A stretch of DNA of 8,615 bases. It comes from a bacterium. Lineage in GTDB: Bacteria > Bdellovibrionota > FAC87 > UBA2466. This document shows positions 1-6,430 of the stretch, piece after piece. The stretch spans positions 1 through 8,615 of the forward strand of contig JAIEOG010000253.1 of NCBI GenBank assembly GCA_019750655.1, given 5' to 3'. Every line of letters begins with the position of its first letter. Positions within the stretch are counted from its first letter, which is position 1. Under the pieces are notes generated by a model, which ran no database searches, was not told where the DNA came from, and saw only the letters and a program-made list of their open reading frames with translations. The position numbers and the translations under genes were made by a program.

Positions 1-2
1 TC

Positions 3-1457
3 AATGCGGCGGATGAACACGCCGACGCGAGTGGCGCAGCAGGTACCCGGCCTGGAACGGGCGCGGTTGTAGAAGCTCCTGCGGACCAACCGCAGTACGC
101 TGCCCTCAAAGAAATTTTCTCAAACGCCGAAGGCCGAGAGCTTACGACCCATGTTCTGTGGTCGGGCAAATCGGAAACCCAGGCTAAAGCGGTTCCTGCT
201 GAGGAACTCGCGAAGCTTGCTAAATGGCATGCGGGTTACAGCAAGATGCGCGGCGAACTGGTTTCTTGCGTGGACAAAGACGCCAGCGGCAAGCGCCTCG
301 CTTCGTTGATGGACGAATACGTTAAGCGCGTGAAATGGGCGATGGACGGCGATACGCTCCAAGCTGGCAAGCGCGATCCTCATAAAGAGGCCGATGAAAA
401 AGAATTCGTGTCTTACACGATGCAGATCGATGCGCTCTTGAAAAAGCGCGGCGAAGTGGCGAAGAACGCCGCATCGGCTCCTTACGCTTCGGAAGACGAA
501 AAGAAAATCGCTGGCTGGTTGGATAGCACGCTGACGATTTTGTTTGGAACAAAGAAATCAGCGGCCGAGCGCAAAGAAGGCTTCGACAAGAACGAAAAGA
601 AATTTGCGGACGCCTTTGCCGAGACCGATAAAGCTGTGCAGGCACTGGATTCCGTGCCCCCAGCCGATGTTTGCAAAATCGGTTCTCCAGCCGCTCCGGC
701 GGGTGGTGCAGTGGCTGGTGGCCCAGCCGCTGGTGGCCCGGCAGCGGGCGGCGCAACGGCGAGCGTAGCCGCACCTCCTTCGGGTGGTGGCACGGCCCAA
801 ATCGCGGCGCAGAGCAAATCCGAAGCCGAGCAAAAACGCCTGGAAGCTTTGACTCGCCAGATTGGGCAGCAGAACTTGGAGAGCCAATTGGCTCTCGAGC
901 GTGAGCGCCAAGCGGCAGAACTGGATCGCGCAAACCAAGCGGCGCAGTTCGCAGCGCTTGCAGGTGCGAACCAGCAGCAACCTATCGCGTTGCCAGCGCC
1001 GCCTCCGGCTCCGGTTATTCCCCCGACCCCGATTACACCTCCGTCGGTGAACACGGGTAACCCGGGCAATAACAACGATCCGGGCGGTCCGCCTCCGTAT
1101 TATCCGCCGATGATGGCGCAGACGCCTCCGGCTCCACCGCCGCCTCCGGCGCCGGTGATCATCCCGCGGCCCGATGCGCCGCCTGCTCCGCCTCCGCCGC
1201 CTAAGCAGGTGGTGCAGCAGCCGCAAACGCCTTGGAACCCGCTTGCGGGCATGATGAACATGTTCCCGTTCGGCACGCCGCAAACGGCGCAGGTGAACAA
1301 CGGCCAAAACTGGTTGCAGAATCGCTTCGGCCAGAGCGGCACGATCACCAACGGCAGCTTGCAGCGCAATGTGGGTGTGTCGAGTACCTCGAGCACTCCG
1401 GCGAGCAACTCCCTGGTGGGTGGCAGCCGGTCGTCTCTCGGACCGCCGACTATCTAA
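3..1457 (+). CDS. Proline-rich, coiled-coil protein of unknown function (5' partial)
   Basis: The reading frame is open from base 3 to the TAA at 1455-1457, so the true start lies left of the window and 484 residues are visible. The ATG at 246 is only an internal Met (visible residue 82); the 81 codons before it are open and protein-like. Layout by visible residue: a charged, probably helical region to about 225 with two cysteines (89 and 224); a Gly/Ala/Pro low-complexity stretch (about 229-266) with repeated GGPAA units; a Gln/Glu/Arg/Ala-rich coiled coil (about 269-321); a proline-rich region (about 327-409) with PPPAPVI-type repeats and two runs of five prolines; and a Ser/Asn/Gly-rich tail. 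I recognise no family. The composition suits an exported or envelope-spanning protein, but any signal peptide would be outside the window. It converges on the nucleotidyltransferase gene with a 15-base gap. Confidence 0.85.
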   Translation, partial: NAADEHADASGAAGTRPGTGAVVEAPADQPQYAALKEIFSNAEGRELTTHVLWSGKSETQAKAVPAEELAKLAKWHAGYSKMRGELVSCVDKDASGKRLASLMDEYVKRVKWAMDGDTLQAGKRDPHKEADEKEFVSYTMQIDALLKKRGEVAKNAASAPYASEDEKKIAGWLDSTLTILFGTKKSAAERKEGFDKNEKKFADAFAETDKAVQALDSVPPADVCKIGSPAAPAGGAVAGGPAAGGPAAGGATASVAAPPSGGGTAQIAAQSKSEAEQKRLEALTRQIGQQNLESQLALERERQAAELDRANQAAQFAALAGANQQQPIALPAPPPAPVIPPTPITPPSVNTGNPGNNNDPGGPPPYYPPMMAQTPPAPPPPPAPVIIPRPDAPPAPPPPPKQVVQQPQTPWNPLAGMMNMFPFGTPQTAQVNNGQNWLQNRFGQSGTITNGSLQRNVGVSSTSSTPASNSLVGGSRSSLGPPTI

Positions 1458-1472
1458 CGGCGGTTTCGGGGC

Positions 1473-2540
1473 CTAGGCTTTCAGTGCCTTGTCCATCGGG
1501 ATCAAGCGTTCCTCGAATTGAAGAGCATTCCCGGATACCTGGTAAGCGGGTATCCGGGAATTTTTTAGAGCCACGAATTTCGTCAAGCTAACCTCGTCGG
1601 CGATTTCAGAACCATCTCCCAGCACCGTGTAAGGCCCGAGCGTGCAGCGTTCGCCGATCTTGCAATTCTCTCCGAGGATCAAAGGCGCGTGCAGAGTCGC
1701 GTTGGTCGGCAAGGCCGTTCCCGCAGGCGCCCAGATGCCCGGCTTTTTCTCTTCGTATTTTCCAAACGTTTTTAAGAACTCGCGCAAGGGGCCATCGCCC
1801 GATTGCAGGGCTTCCAGCAGTTTCATGGAGGCCGACCAGAAGGTGGGGAGCTCGCCAGTGTCGTGCCAGTACGCATTCTCCAGAAAGAACCCATAGCAGC
1901 GGTTTTCTTTCTCTCGCATCAACGCCGGGTAGAGTACCTGGTTGATGCCGCTGGGCACTTCTTCGAGATAGTCGAAAACTTCGGGTTCCAAGATATGGAT
2001 GCCGGTGAAAATCCCCGTACGCACGGGTTCCCGTGTGGTCACCAGGGGCAAGGAACAAAGGCGGCCGTCTCCATCTATTCCGACTTTGGAATAAAACGCC
2101 TGCGCTTGCGCGTTCTCCCAAAGGATCATCGAAGCGAGAGAACGGTGCGTTTGGTGTTTGCGTAAGAAGGGCTTCAAGTCCGCGTGCGTGATGAAGTCGC
2201 AGTTCACCAAAATGAAGGGCTCTTTCTCAAAGAACGGCTGCGCTTTTTTCAGGCCGCCGCCGGTGCCGAGCAAGAGCGTTTCTTGCGAATATTCAATCCG
2301 CATTCCCCACTCACTGCCATCGCCCAAGAAATCTCGGATGCAATCGGGCAAGTGGTGGAGGTTTAAAATCACCTCACCTACGCCGCTGCGCTTGAGCAGG
2401 AAAAGCCCGTAGAGCACGTTGGCGACGTTTAAGACGGGGACGAGAGGCTTGGGTACTTTCTCCGTGATGGGCAAAAGCCGTGTCCCTAACCCTGCAGCCA
2501 GGATCATGCCTTTTCGGATTTCGGGCATTTGCTTCTTCAT
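1473..2540 (-). CDS. murU: MurU-like sugar-1-phosphate nucleotidyltransferase with C-terminal hexapeptide repeats
   Basis: Predicted to transfer a nucleotide, probably UMP from UTP, to a sugar 1-phosphate; in MurU the substrate is MurNAc-1-phosphate and the product UDP-MurNAc, in the cytoplasm. The 355-residue protein opens with the nucleotidyltransferase signature GLGTR (17-21), then PKPLVPV (30-36), LGTGGG (91-96), NCD (113-115, the metal-binding Asp; NGD is usual) and WHDTGE (about 225-230). Residues about 285-320 form roughly five hexapeptide units (LILGEN, CKIGER and so on), indicating a short left-handed beta-helix absent from the ~220-residue pseudomonad MurU. The start at 2540 overlaps the kinase stop as ATGA and has AAGG 7 bases upstream; an in-frame ATG at 2570 lacks a Shine-Dalgarno sequence. 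The kinase partner favours MurU over a mannose-1-phosphate guanylyltransferase, but sugar specificity is inferred. Confidence 0.8.
   Translation of the reverse strand: MKKQMPEIRKGMILAAGLGTRLLPITEKVPKPLVPVLNVANVLYGLFLLKRSGVGEVILNLHHLPDCIRDFLGDGSEWGMRIEYSQETLLLGTGGGLKKAQPFFEKEPFILVNCDFITHADLKPFLRKHQTHRSLASMILWENAQAQAFYSKVGIDGDGRLCSLPLVTTREPVRTGIFTGIHILEPEVFDYLEEVPSGINQVLYPALMREKENRCYGFFLENAYWHDTGELPTFWSASMKLLEALQSGDGPLREFLKTFGKYEEKKPGIWAPAGTALPTNATLHAPLILGENCKIGERCTLGPYTVLGDGSEIADEVSLTKFVALKNSRIPAYQVSGNALQFEERLIPMDKALKA
1527..1566 (+). terminator. Rho-independent terminator of the proline-rich gene, inside the convergent gene
   Basis: A perfect 13-bp inverted repeat (arms 1527-1539 and 1549-1561, core CCCGGATACC/GGTATCCGGG) encloses a 9-base loop and runs directly into six T's (1561-1566) on the plus strand. 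It lies 70 bases after the stop codon of the plus-strand gene, so it should end that transcript. Read on the minus strand it has no following T-run, so it should work in one direction only. It falls wholly within the last 29 codons of the minus-strand nucleotidyltransferase gene (about residues 327-338), so the same bases serve as terminator and as codons. Confidence 0.8.
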
Positions 2541-3562
2541 GGCGCCGCCTTTTTGGAGTGTTCCAGCCATTGGGCAATCGGGAGCTTAGGAGCCTTCGAG
2601 CCGAGAGACTTGTGCAGATCGAGTGCGGTTTGTAGCGCTGGCGTGATGTAGCGCAGGTGCGTCGTCTTTCCGTAGCGCGTGAAAAACGAAGCAAACGAAC
2701 CCGCCGCTTTCACCATGCGTTGCAATCCAACCGCGTGCAGGCGCTCCGGCAGATCCGCCCAGGTGATCTGGTTTGAGAGCGCGTAAGGTTTGAGCGTCTG
2801 CTGGTAAACCTGGATGAGCCGCTCCCGATCGCGCGCATCCACCGGCACATACGGATCGTAAAACAGGCTTGCGAGATCGTATTCGATGGGGCCCATGCGT
2901 GCGTCTTGAAAGTCGATCAAGCGTAGCTGGCCGCCGTGCACCAAAAGATTGCGCGTGTGGTAATCGCGGTGGCTGAAAGTCTCTGGCCCGAAGCCGCCGA
3001 TCCACGAACAGAAACGCCCGACCTCCCGCTGTTCATCTAACGATGCCGCGGGGAGTTTGAAATACCCCTGAATCAAGTGCTCGTAAGTGAACCCTAGCTC
3101 TTGCGAGTATTTCGCCGCGTCAAAATGGCGTGTTGCTACGGGTAGCTCTTTCGGCACGGGAAAGCTCCGCCCATGGAGTTCCGCGACCAGCTGTGTCGCC
3201 TTTTCCAGCCAGGAGAGTTTTTCCGCGGGCGCTTGGAGGATTTTTTCTTGGAGCAAGGTGTCGCCCAAGTCTTCCATCAAAAGCACGCCGAGTTTCTGAT
3301 CCCACGCGAGAAATTTCGGGACGGGAAGCCCGAGCTTCTCCAAGTACGCTTGGTGCGGCGGGTAATCTTGACTCAAAGTCCAAGCCGCATCCGTCAGCAA
3401 AACATAGGAAGTGTCGCCTAAAACGACGCGGTAAAACGGACGCGGAGAGCCATCTCCCGCCAAGGGTTGAATCTGAAACGAACCCTTCTTTCCTAGAGTT
3501 TTAAACCTGCCCGAAAGCCACACTTGTAGCGTTTCAGGGAGAGTATTCGCGGAGGGTTTCAT
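2537..3562 (-). CDS. amgK: AmgK-like N-acetylmuramate/N-acetylglucosamine kinase
   Basis: A 341-residue member of the aminoglycoside phosphotransferase (APH) kinase fold. Visible motifs are the hinge-like MEDLGD (96-101), the catalytic loop HRDYHTRN (198-205, with catalytic Asp200 and Asn205) and the metal-binding IDFQDA (216-221). The stretch after it (MGPIEYDLASL) closely follows the pattern of AmgK, which phosphorylates MurNAc and GlcNAc at the anomeric carbon in the peptidoglycan-recycling bypass known from Pseudomonas. The length also matches AmgK. It is the first gene of a two-gene operon and overlaps the MurU-like gene by four bases (ATGA), the arrangement expected of a kinase feeding a nucleotidyltransferase. 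The ATG at 3562 has a weak GAG-type ribosome site. No MupP-like phosphatase, the partner known in Pseudomonas, is in the window. Another sugar substrate is possible. Confidence 0.85.
   Translation of the reverse strand: MKPSANTLPETLQVWLSGRFKTLGKKGSFQIQPLAGDGSPRPFYRVVLGDTSYVLLTDAAWTLSQDYPPHQAYLEKLGLPVPKFLAWDQKLGVLLMEDLGDTLLQEKILQAPAEKLSWLEKATQLVAELHGRSFPVPKELPVATRHFDAAKYSQELGFTYEHLIQGYFKLPAASLDEQREVGRFCSWIGGFGPETFSHRDYHTRNLLVHGGQLRLIDFQDARMGPIEYDLASLFYDPYVPVDARDRERLIQVYQQTLKPYALSNQITWADLPERLHAVGLQRMVKAAGSFASFFTRYGKTTHLRYITPALQTALDLHKSLGSKAPKLPIAQWLEHSKKAAP
2548..2551 (-). promoter_or_regulatory. Ribosome binding site deciding the murU start
   Basis: AAGG, within AAAAAGGCGG on the minus strand, sits 7 bases before the ATG at 2540 and lies inside the last codons of the kinase gene. 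The alternative ATG at 2570 has only a pyrimidine-rich upstream sequence. This, with the ATGA overlap, supports translationally coupled initiation at 2540. Confidence 0.5.
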
Positions 3563-3597
3563 GGATACTCATCAGAGTAGTCGGAATACTCAGTATT
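3541..3597. promoter_or_regulatory. Candidate operator cluster in the divergent amgK / large-protein control region
   Basis: Three related elements lie about 20-23 bases apart: GAGTATTC (3541-3548, the exact inverse of the third), GATACTC (3564-3570) and GAATACTC (3584-3591). The last overlaps a perfect 13-bp palindrome, AATACT-C-AGTATT (3585-3597). Near two-turn spacing between two divergent starts is what a transcription-factor array would look like, but no known regulator is matched. On the minus strand a poor promoter candidate for amgK (TTGAAA, 17 bases, TACTCT) overlaps the same stretch. Confidence 0.35.
3551..3555 (+). promoter_or_regulatory. Strong Shine-Dalgarno-like GGAGG before a small ORF
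   Basis: GGAGG sits five bases before an ATG at 3561 on the plus strand. The same bases are antisense to codons 3-4 of amgK (CCC TCC), so the match may be chance. It is nevertheless the best ribosome-site match in this intergenic region and does not serve the annotated large gene. Confidence 0.3.
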
Positions 3598-3620
3598 TTC
3601 AACGATTTAATTCATCTTAA
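3561..3620 (+). CDS. Possible 19-codon small ORF / leader peptide
   Basis: ATG at 3561 follows GGAGG by five bases and reads 19 codons (MDTHQSSRNTQYFQRFNSS) to a TAA at 3618-3620. It ends 68 bases before the ATG of the large anchored protein, in a different frame. The peptide is rich in Ser, Asn and Gln, with no run of a single amino-acid codon that would suggest classical attenuation. Its ATG overlaps the amgK start codon on the other strand (CATG). It could be a leader peptide, a small protein, or the lost N-terminus of the large protein after a frameshift near 3611-3620, where the two frames overlap. It could also be chance. Nothing about a function can be read from the sequence. Confidence 0.22.
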   Translation: MDTHQSSRNTQYFQRFNSS

Positions 3621-3688
3621 GTCTAGACTCGAAAATTCCGATCTTGCATACTGAAGAGGCCTTTCCATCCGTCTCTTCCTTTGCAAGG

Positions 3689-6430
3689 ATGCAAAACCCA
3701 GTGGCGCCCATCTTACAAAAATTAGCCGACTCGGCCGTCTCCCCCTGGGGAGTTGGGCTGGCGTGTGCTGCCACGGTGCTCGCCGCATTTACCGCGCCTT
3801 TGCCTGCCACCCATAAGACCACACTCCGCGTGGGCGTTGTGGAAGTCCAAGCCGCCGCGAAATCTCAAACGCTCCACATTGTCGAACCGACCGACGCGAG
3901 CGATGTTGTGATTCTGCCGCCGCGCAAGCCGATCCAACGGCGCCCTTCTAAAGAACAACGTGCCGCCGCGCGCGCGCGTGAAAAGTTTCTGCAGGAAAAC
4001 TTAGATGCGGAAATCAGCGCAGAAGAATCCACTGCTCTAAATTCTTTTTCCCCGGAATTGGCGTTTGCAGTTTCCGAATTAGAAGAAAACGCGCCCATCA
4101 GCGAAAAATCTGACTACTCACGCCCTGCGGTTTCAGAAGCGCAAGTCGATGCGGTGTTTTCGATGGGCTTAGGATTCGAAGATGAAAACCCTTATAACGA
4201 AGTGGTTGGCACCTTCCAGCAAAACTCTTTTTCAGAAATCCGCGAAGCGTTTACTGGTTTGCAGGATGACCAGTTCCTAAAAGGGAGGCCTGCGGCGCCT
4301 CCTGCTTCGATTGTTGCGGACTTGGAAAAGCCCGAGCCCACCCCCCGCGTGGCCGAAGCCAAGAAAGCGGCGGGCGCAGAAGTCGCGATTGCAGAAATGG
4401 CGACAGCGCCTGTAGTAGAAGCGAAAGAGCCAGTCGCAACCCCCCCGGCCCGACGGCGCGTCGTGGTGCAGTCTAAGCCAAGGCCGATCTCCCAAGAGAT
4501 GCTGCCACCTCCTAAGGATGAGCCCTTGGTGCCGCCAGAAGTTCTGGAAGCGCTGGGCGTTCCGCCGGTTTCTCCTCTACAGACCGCGCAAACCCCTCCT
4601 GTGGCTTTGCCGTGGACTATTTCGGCGAGCGCCGCCGCGTTGCCATCGCTTCCGGCTCCGACGGTCGTCGCAACTACGGTGACGGAAGCTTTGCCGAAAC
4701 CGCGTACTGTCGCGTCGGAAACTCCAGCGGATACTCACTCGGCGTTGACTAACCAAACCACGAGCGCCATTGCGGCGAATCTCACGAAACCTTTTGAAAC
4801 GGATCTCTATGTTCGCCTGACTCCTAAGCAGGATCTTCAGCAGTGGTTGCAAGAAAACCGCGCGCACATTGAACTCTATCTCCAACCTTTGGGCACAAGA
4901 GATCCACAAGGCACGCTCTTCTTGCTGCCTGATGGCGAAGGAAATTACCGTGAAAGCGCAGACGTGCTGCGGGGCCGCTATGCACTAGTTGCTGGCGTTT
5001 ACCGCCCGCAGGACGTCGAGCGTCCGTACCGTGAAATCCAGCACCCTGTGGAAATCAATTCCGAAACGGTTTGGAAACACCAGCGCTTTGCTCCCGACTT
5101 GGCTTCTCTGCACGAAGTGCGTGGCAATCGCTCGGGCAAGCGCGCCACGGTTGTGTTGACGCTCTTCAAGGGCGCTTCCCCGGAGCACGAGCGCCCGTCG
5201 ACTGTATCGGAAGGCGAGAAAATCGCGAATGGCCAAGTCAGCATTGTCTCTTACCCCGAGCGCGGGGTTTTCTATGCGGACGAGCGAGGCAATGTCGTTA
5301 TTCCCGATCTCGCCTATGGCTTTACCTACGTTTTTGAGGTCCGCGCCCAGAACTATTTCCGTACTTTCCAGACGGTGCCGATCTATCAGTCCGATGCGTA
5401 CCAACCGGTGTACCTGGTTTCTAAATCGCAAACGGTCGCGATCGCAAAGCGCTTGGCGGTCTCGGATAAAGGGACTGGTGTGGGCCTAGGGGCCGGTACG
5501 TCCGTGCTAATGGGCCGTGTTTTCGATCCGCAGACGTTGCAGCCGCAAGCGGATACACGCGTCGACCTGCAAAACCACCTTTTATCGCTGGGTTCTTACT
5601 TCCAGTTCTTCCAGGATAAATTCCAGCCCCGCACGTCGAATTTGGGGTATTTCAGCTTCTTCAACCTGCCGGCTTCCGCTACGCACCGCCAGATTACGAG
5701 GCCAGAAACGCAGCTGCGTACTTACGAAGCGACCGTGATGCCGCAATCAGGCTACTACGTTGAGCTAGGACGCGCCGGCGTGCACACGCTCAAAGGCAAC
5801 CTTATCGATCCCGACAAGCGCCCCATCGTGGGAGCTACGATCCGTCTCGTGGGCGACGCTGAGTTTGAAACTACCAGTAAAGACGCAGGCTATTTCGAAA
5901 TCCCAGGAATCGATTTTCCTGTGGGAACGGTTTCTATCGATGTTGAGGCCCCGGGCTACCGGTTATCACGCATCACGCTTCCTTGGAACCCGAAGCGTGC
6001 GATGGTTCCGCACAAACCCTACCTTGTTCCTGAGGGTTTTGTAGAGTTGGGCCTCGCGGGGGCTCAACAGGCCGATGTGGGCCCGAACCCTCAAGGTTTC
6101 ATTTCGGCACGCGGATCGGGAAACCTCATCGCCGGGACTTCGGAAGCGCTGTTTAAGGGCTTGGAAGAAGGCAGCTGCTTGCACGCTGAGCTCTGGTCCA
6201 TCGCGGAAGGTAAGCTGGTGGATAAAGGGCATGGACCCTTCCCATTCTCTCCCGATGCCGATGATGAAGAGCTCTGCCTCACGGAAGCTGCTCCAGGGTT
6301 TACCTTTACGAACCTCGCCGCGGGCGATTACTTGCTCAAATGGAAAGACGACGCCGGCCGCAAGACGGGGCCTCGCCCTGTTCGCATTGGCGATGGCATG
6401 GATTCCATCGCAGTCGACGCCACACCTTAA
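3689..6430 (+). CDS. Large membrane-anchored protein with carboxypeptidase-regulatory-like beta domains
   Basis: About 913 residues. A short N-terminus precedes one hydrophobic segment (about 21-39), probably an inner-membrane anchor. There follows a long Pro/Ala/Glu-rich, mostly disordered linker (about 40-370) with a basic helical patch near 85-105, then beta-rich domains. The clearest, about 700-770, has the carboxypeptidase D regulatory-like pattern: GNLIDPDKRPIVGATIRL, then KDAGYFEI, then EAPGY. Weaker relatives lie near 515-565 and 603-665, and a last beta domain near 805-910 has two cysteines (830, 863) that could pair. These domains are commonly structural or ligand-binding parts of envelope proteins. 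The start is uncertain: ATG at 3689 is chosen over a TTG at 3644 (15 residues longer); neither has a well-placed ribosome site, and an in-frame stop at 3608 excludes longer forms. Exact function unknown. Confidence 0.85.
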   Translation: MQNPVAPILQKLADSAVSPWGVGLACAATVLAAFTAPLPATHKTTLRVGVVEVQAAAKSQTLHIVEPTDASDVVILPPRKPIQRRPSKEQRAAARAREKFLQENLDAEISAEESTALNSFSPELAFAVSELEENAPISEKSDYSRPAVSEAQVDAVFSMGLGFEDENPYNEVVGTFQQNSFSEIREAFTGLQDDQFLKGRPAAPPASIVADLEKPEPTPRVAEAKKAAGAEVAIAEMATAPVVEAKEPVATPPARRRVVVQSKPRPISQEMLPPPKDEPLVPPEVLEALGVPPVSPLQTAQTPPVALPWTISASAAALPSLPAPTVVATTVTEALPKPRTVASETPADTHSALTNQTTSAIAANLTKPFETDLYVRLTPKQDLQQWLQENRAHIELYLQPLGTRDPQGTLFLLPDGEGNYRESADVLRGRYALVAGVYRPQDVERPYREIQHPVEINSETVWKHQRFAPDLASLHEVRGNRSGKRATVVLTLFKGASPEHERPSTVSEGEKIANGQVSIVSYPERGVFYADERGNVVIPDLAYGFTYVFEVRAQNYFRTFQTVPIYQSDAYQPVYLVSKSQTVAIAKRLAVSDKGTGVGLGAGTSVLMGRVFDPQTLQPQADTRVDLQNHLLSLGSYFQFFQDKFQPRTSNLGYFSFFNLPASATHRQITRPETQLRTYEATVMPQSGYYVELGRAGVHTLKGNLIDPDKRPIVGATIRLVGDAEFETTSKDAGYFEIPGIDFPVGTVSIDVEAPGYRLSRITLPWNPKRAMVPHKPYLVPEGFVELGLAGAQQADVGPNPQGFISARGSGNLIAGTSEALFKGLEEGSCLHAELWSIAEGKLVDKGHGPFPFSPDADDEELCLTEAAPGFTFTNLAAGDYLLKWKDDAGRKTGPRPVRIGDGMDSIAVDATP
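6427..6430. other. Shared TTAA carrying both convergent stop codons
   Basis: The palindrome TTAA gives TAA at 6428-6430 on the plus strand and TAA at 6427-6429 on the minus strand. The two genes therefore overlap tail to tail by four bases and have no intergenic space. An imperfect inverted repeat follows (6431-6450, CGGC and GCCG arms) without a T-run on either strand, so no intrinsic terminator separates them. Confidence 0.8.

Noticed and set aside
322..1307. Long open frames on the minus strand opposite the proline-rich gene (for example 558-1307 and 482-1075).
   Set aside because: They are mirror frames of a GC-rich, proline/alanine-coding sequence, with Arg/His-rich or Gly/Ala-rich low-complexity translations and no recognisable domain; the plus-strand frame is open across the whole stretch.
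1442..1464. 7-bp perfect hairpin (ACCGCCG / CGGCGGT) over the stop codon at 1455-1457.
   Set aside because: It is short and followed by only TTT then CGGGG, and has no T-run on the minus strand; the strong terminator at 1527-1566 is the better candidate.
2541..2570. Ten-codon N-terminal extension of the nucleotidyltransferase starting at 2570.
   Set aside because: No ribosome site precedes it, and it would lie fully inside the kinase gene; the ATGA overlap start is better supported.
3644..3688. TTG start at 3644 for the large anchored protein.
   Set aside because: It is a weak start codon without a ribosome site. ATG at 3689 keeps the membrane segment near the N-terminus. The longer form is not excluded.
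3749..3779. Possible lipoprotein signal around Cys at residue 26 of the large protein.
   Set aside because: The residue at -3 is Gly rather than Leu, and most of the hydrophobic stretch follows the Cys instead of preceding it, so the lipobox rule is not met.
3967..3978. Twelve-base alternating CG run, a possible Z-DNA former.
   Set aside because: It codes for an Ala/Arg helix in a GC-rich gene and is short; composition explains it.
5966..6282. Minus-strand frames inside the 3' part of the large protein gene.
   Set aside because: They are short, lack domains and ribosome sites, and lie opposite a well-supported beta-domain coding region.
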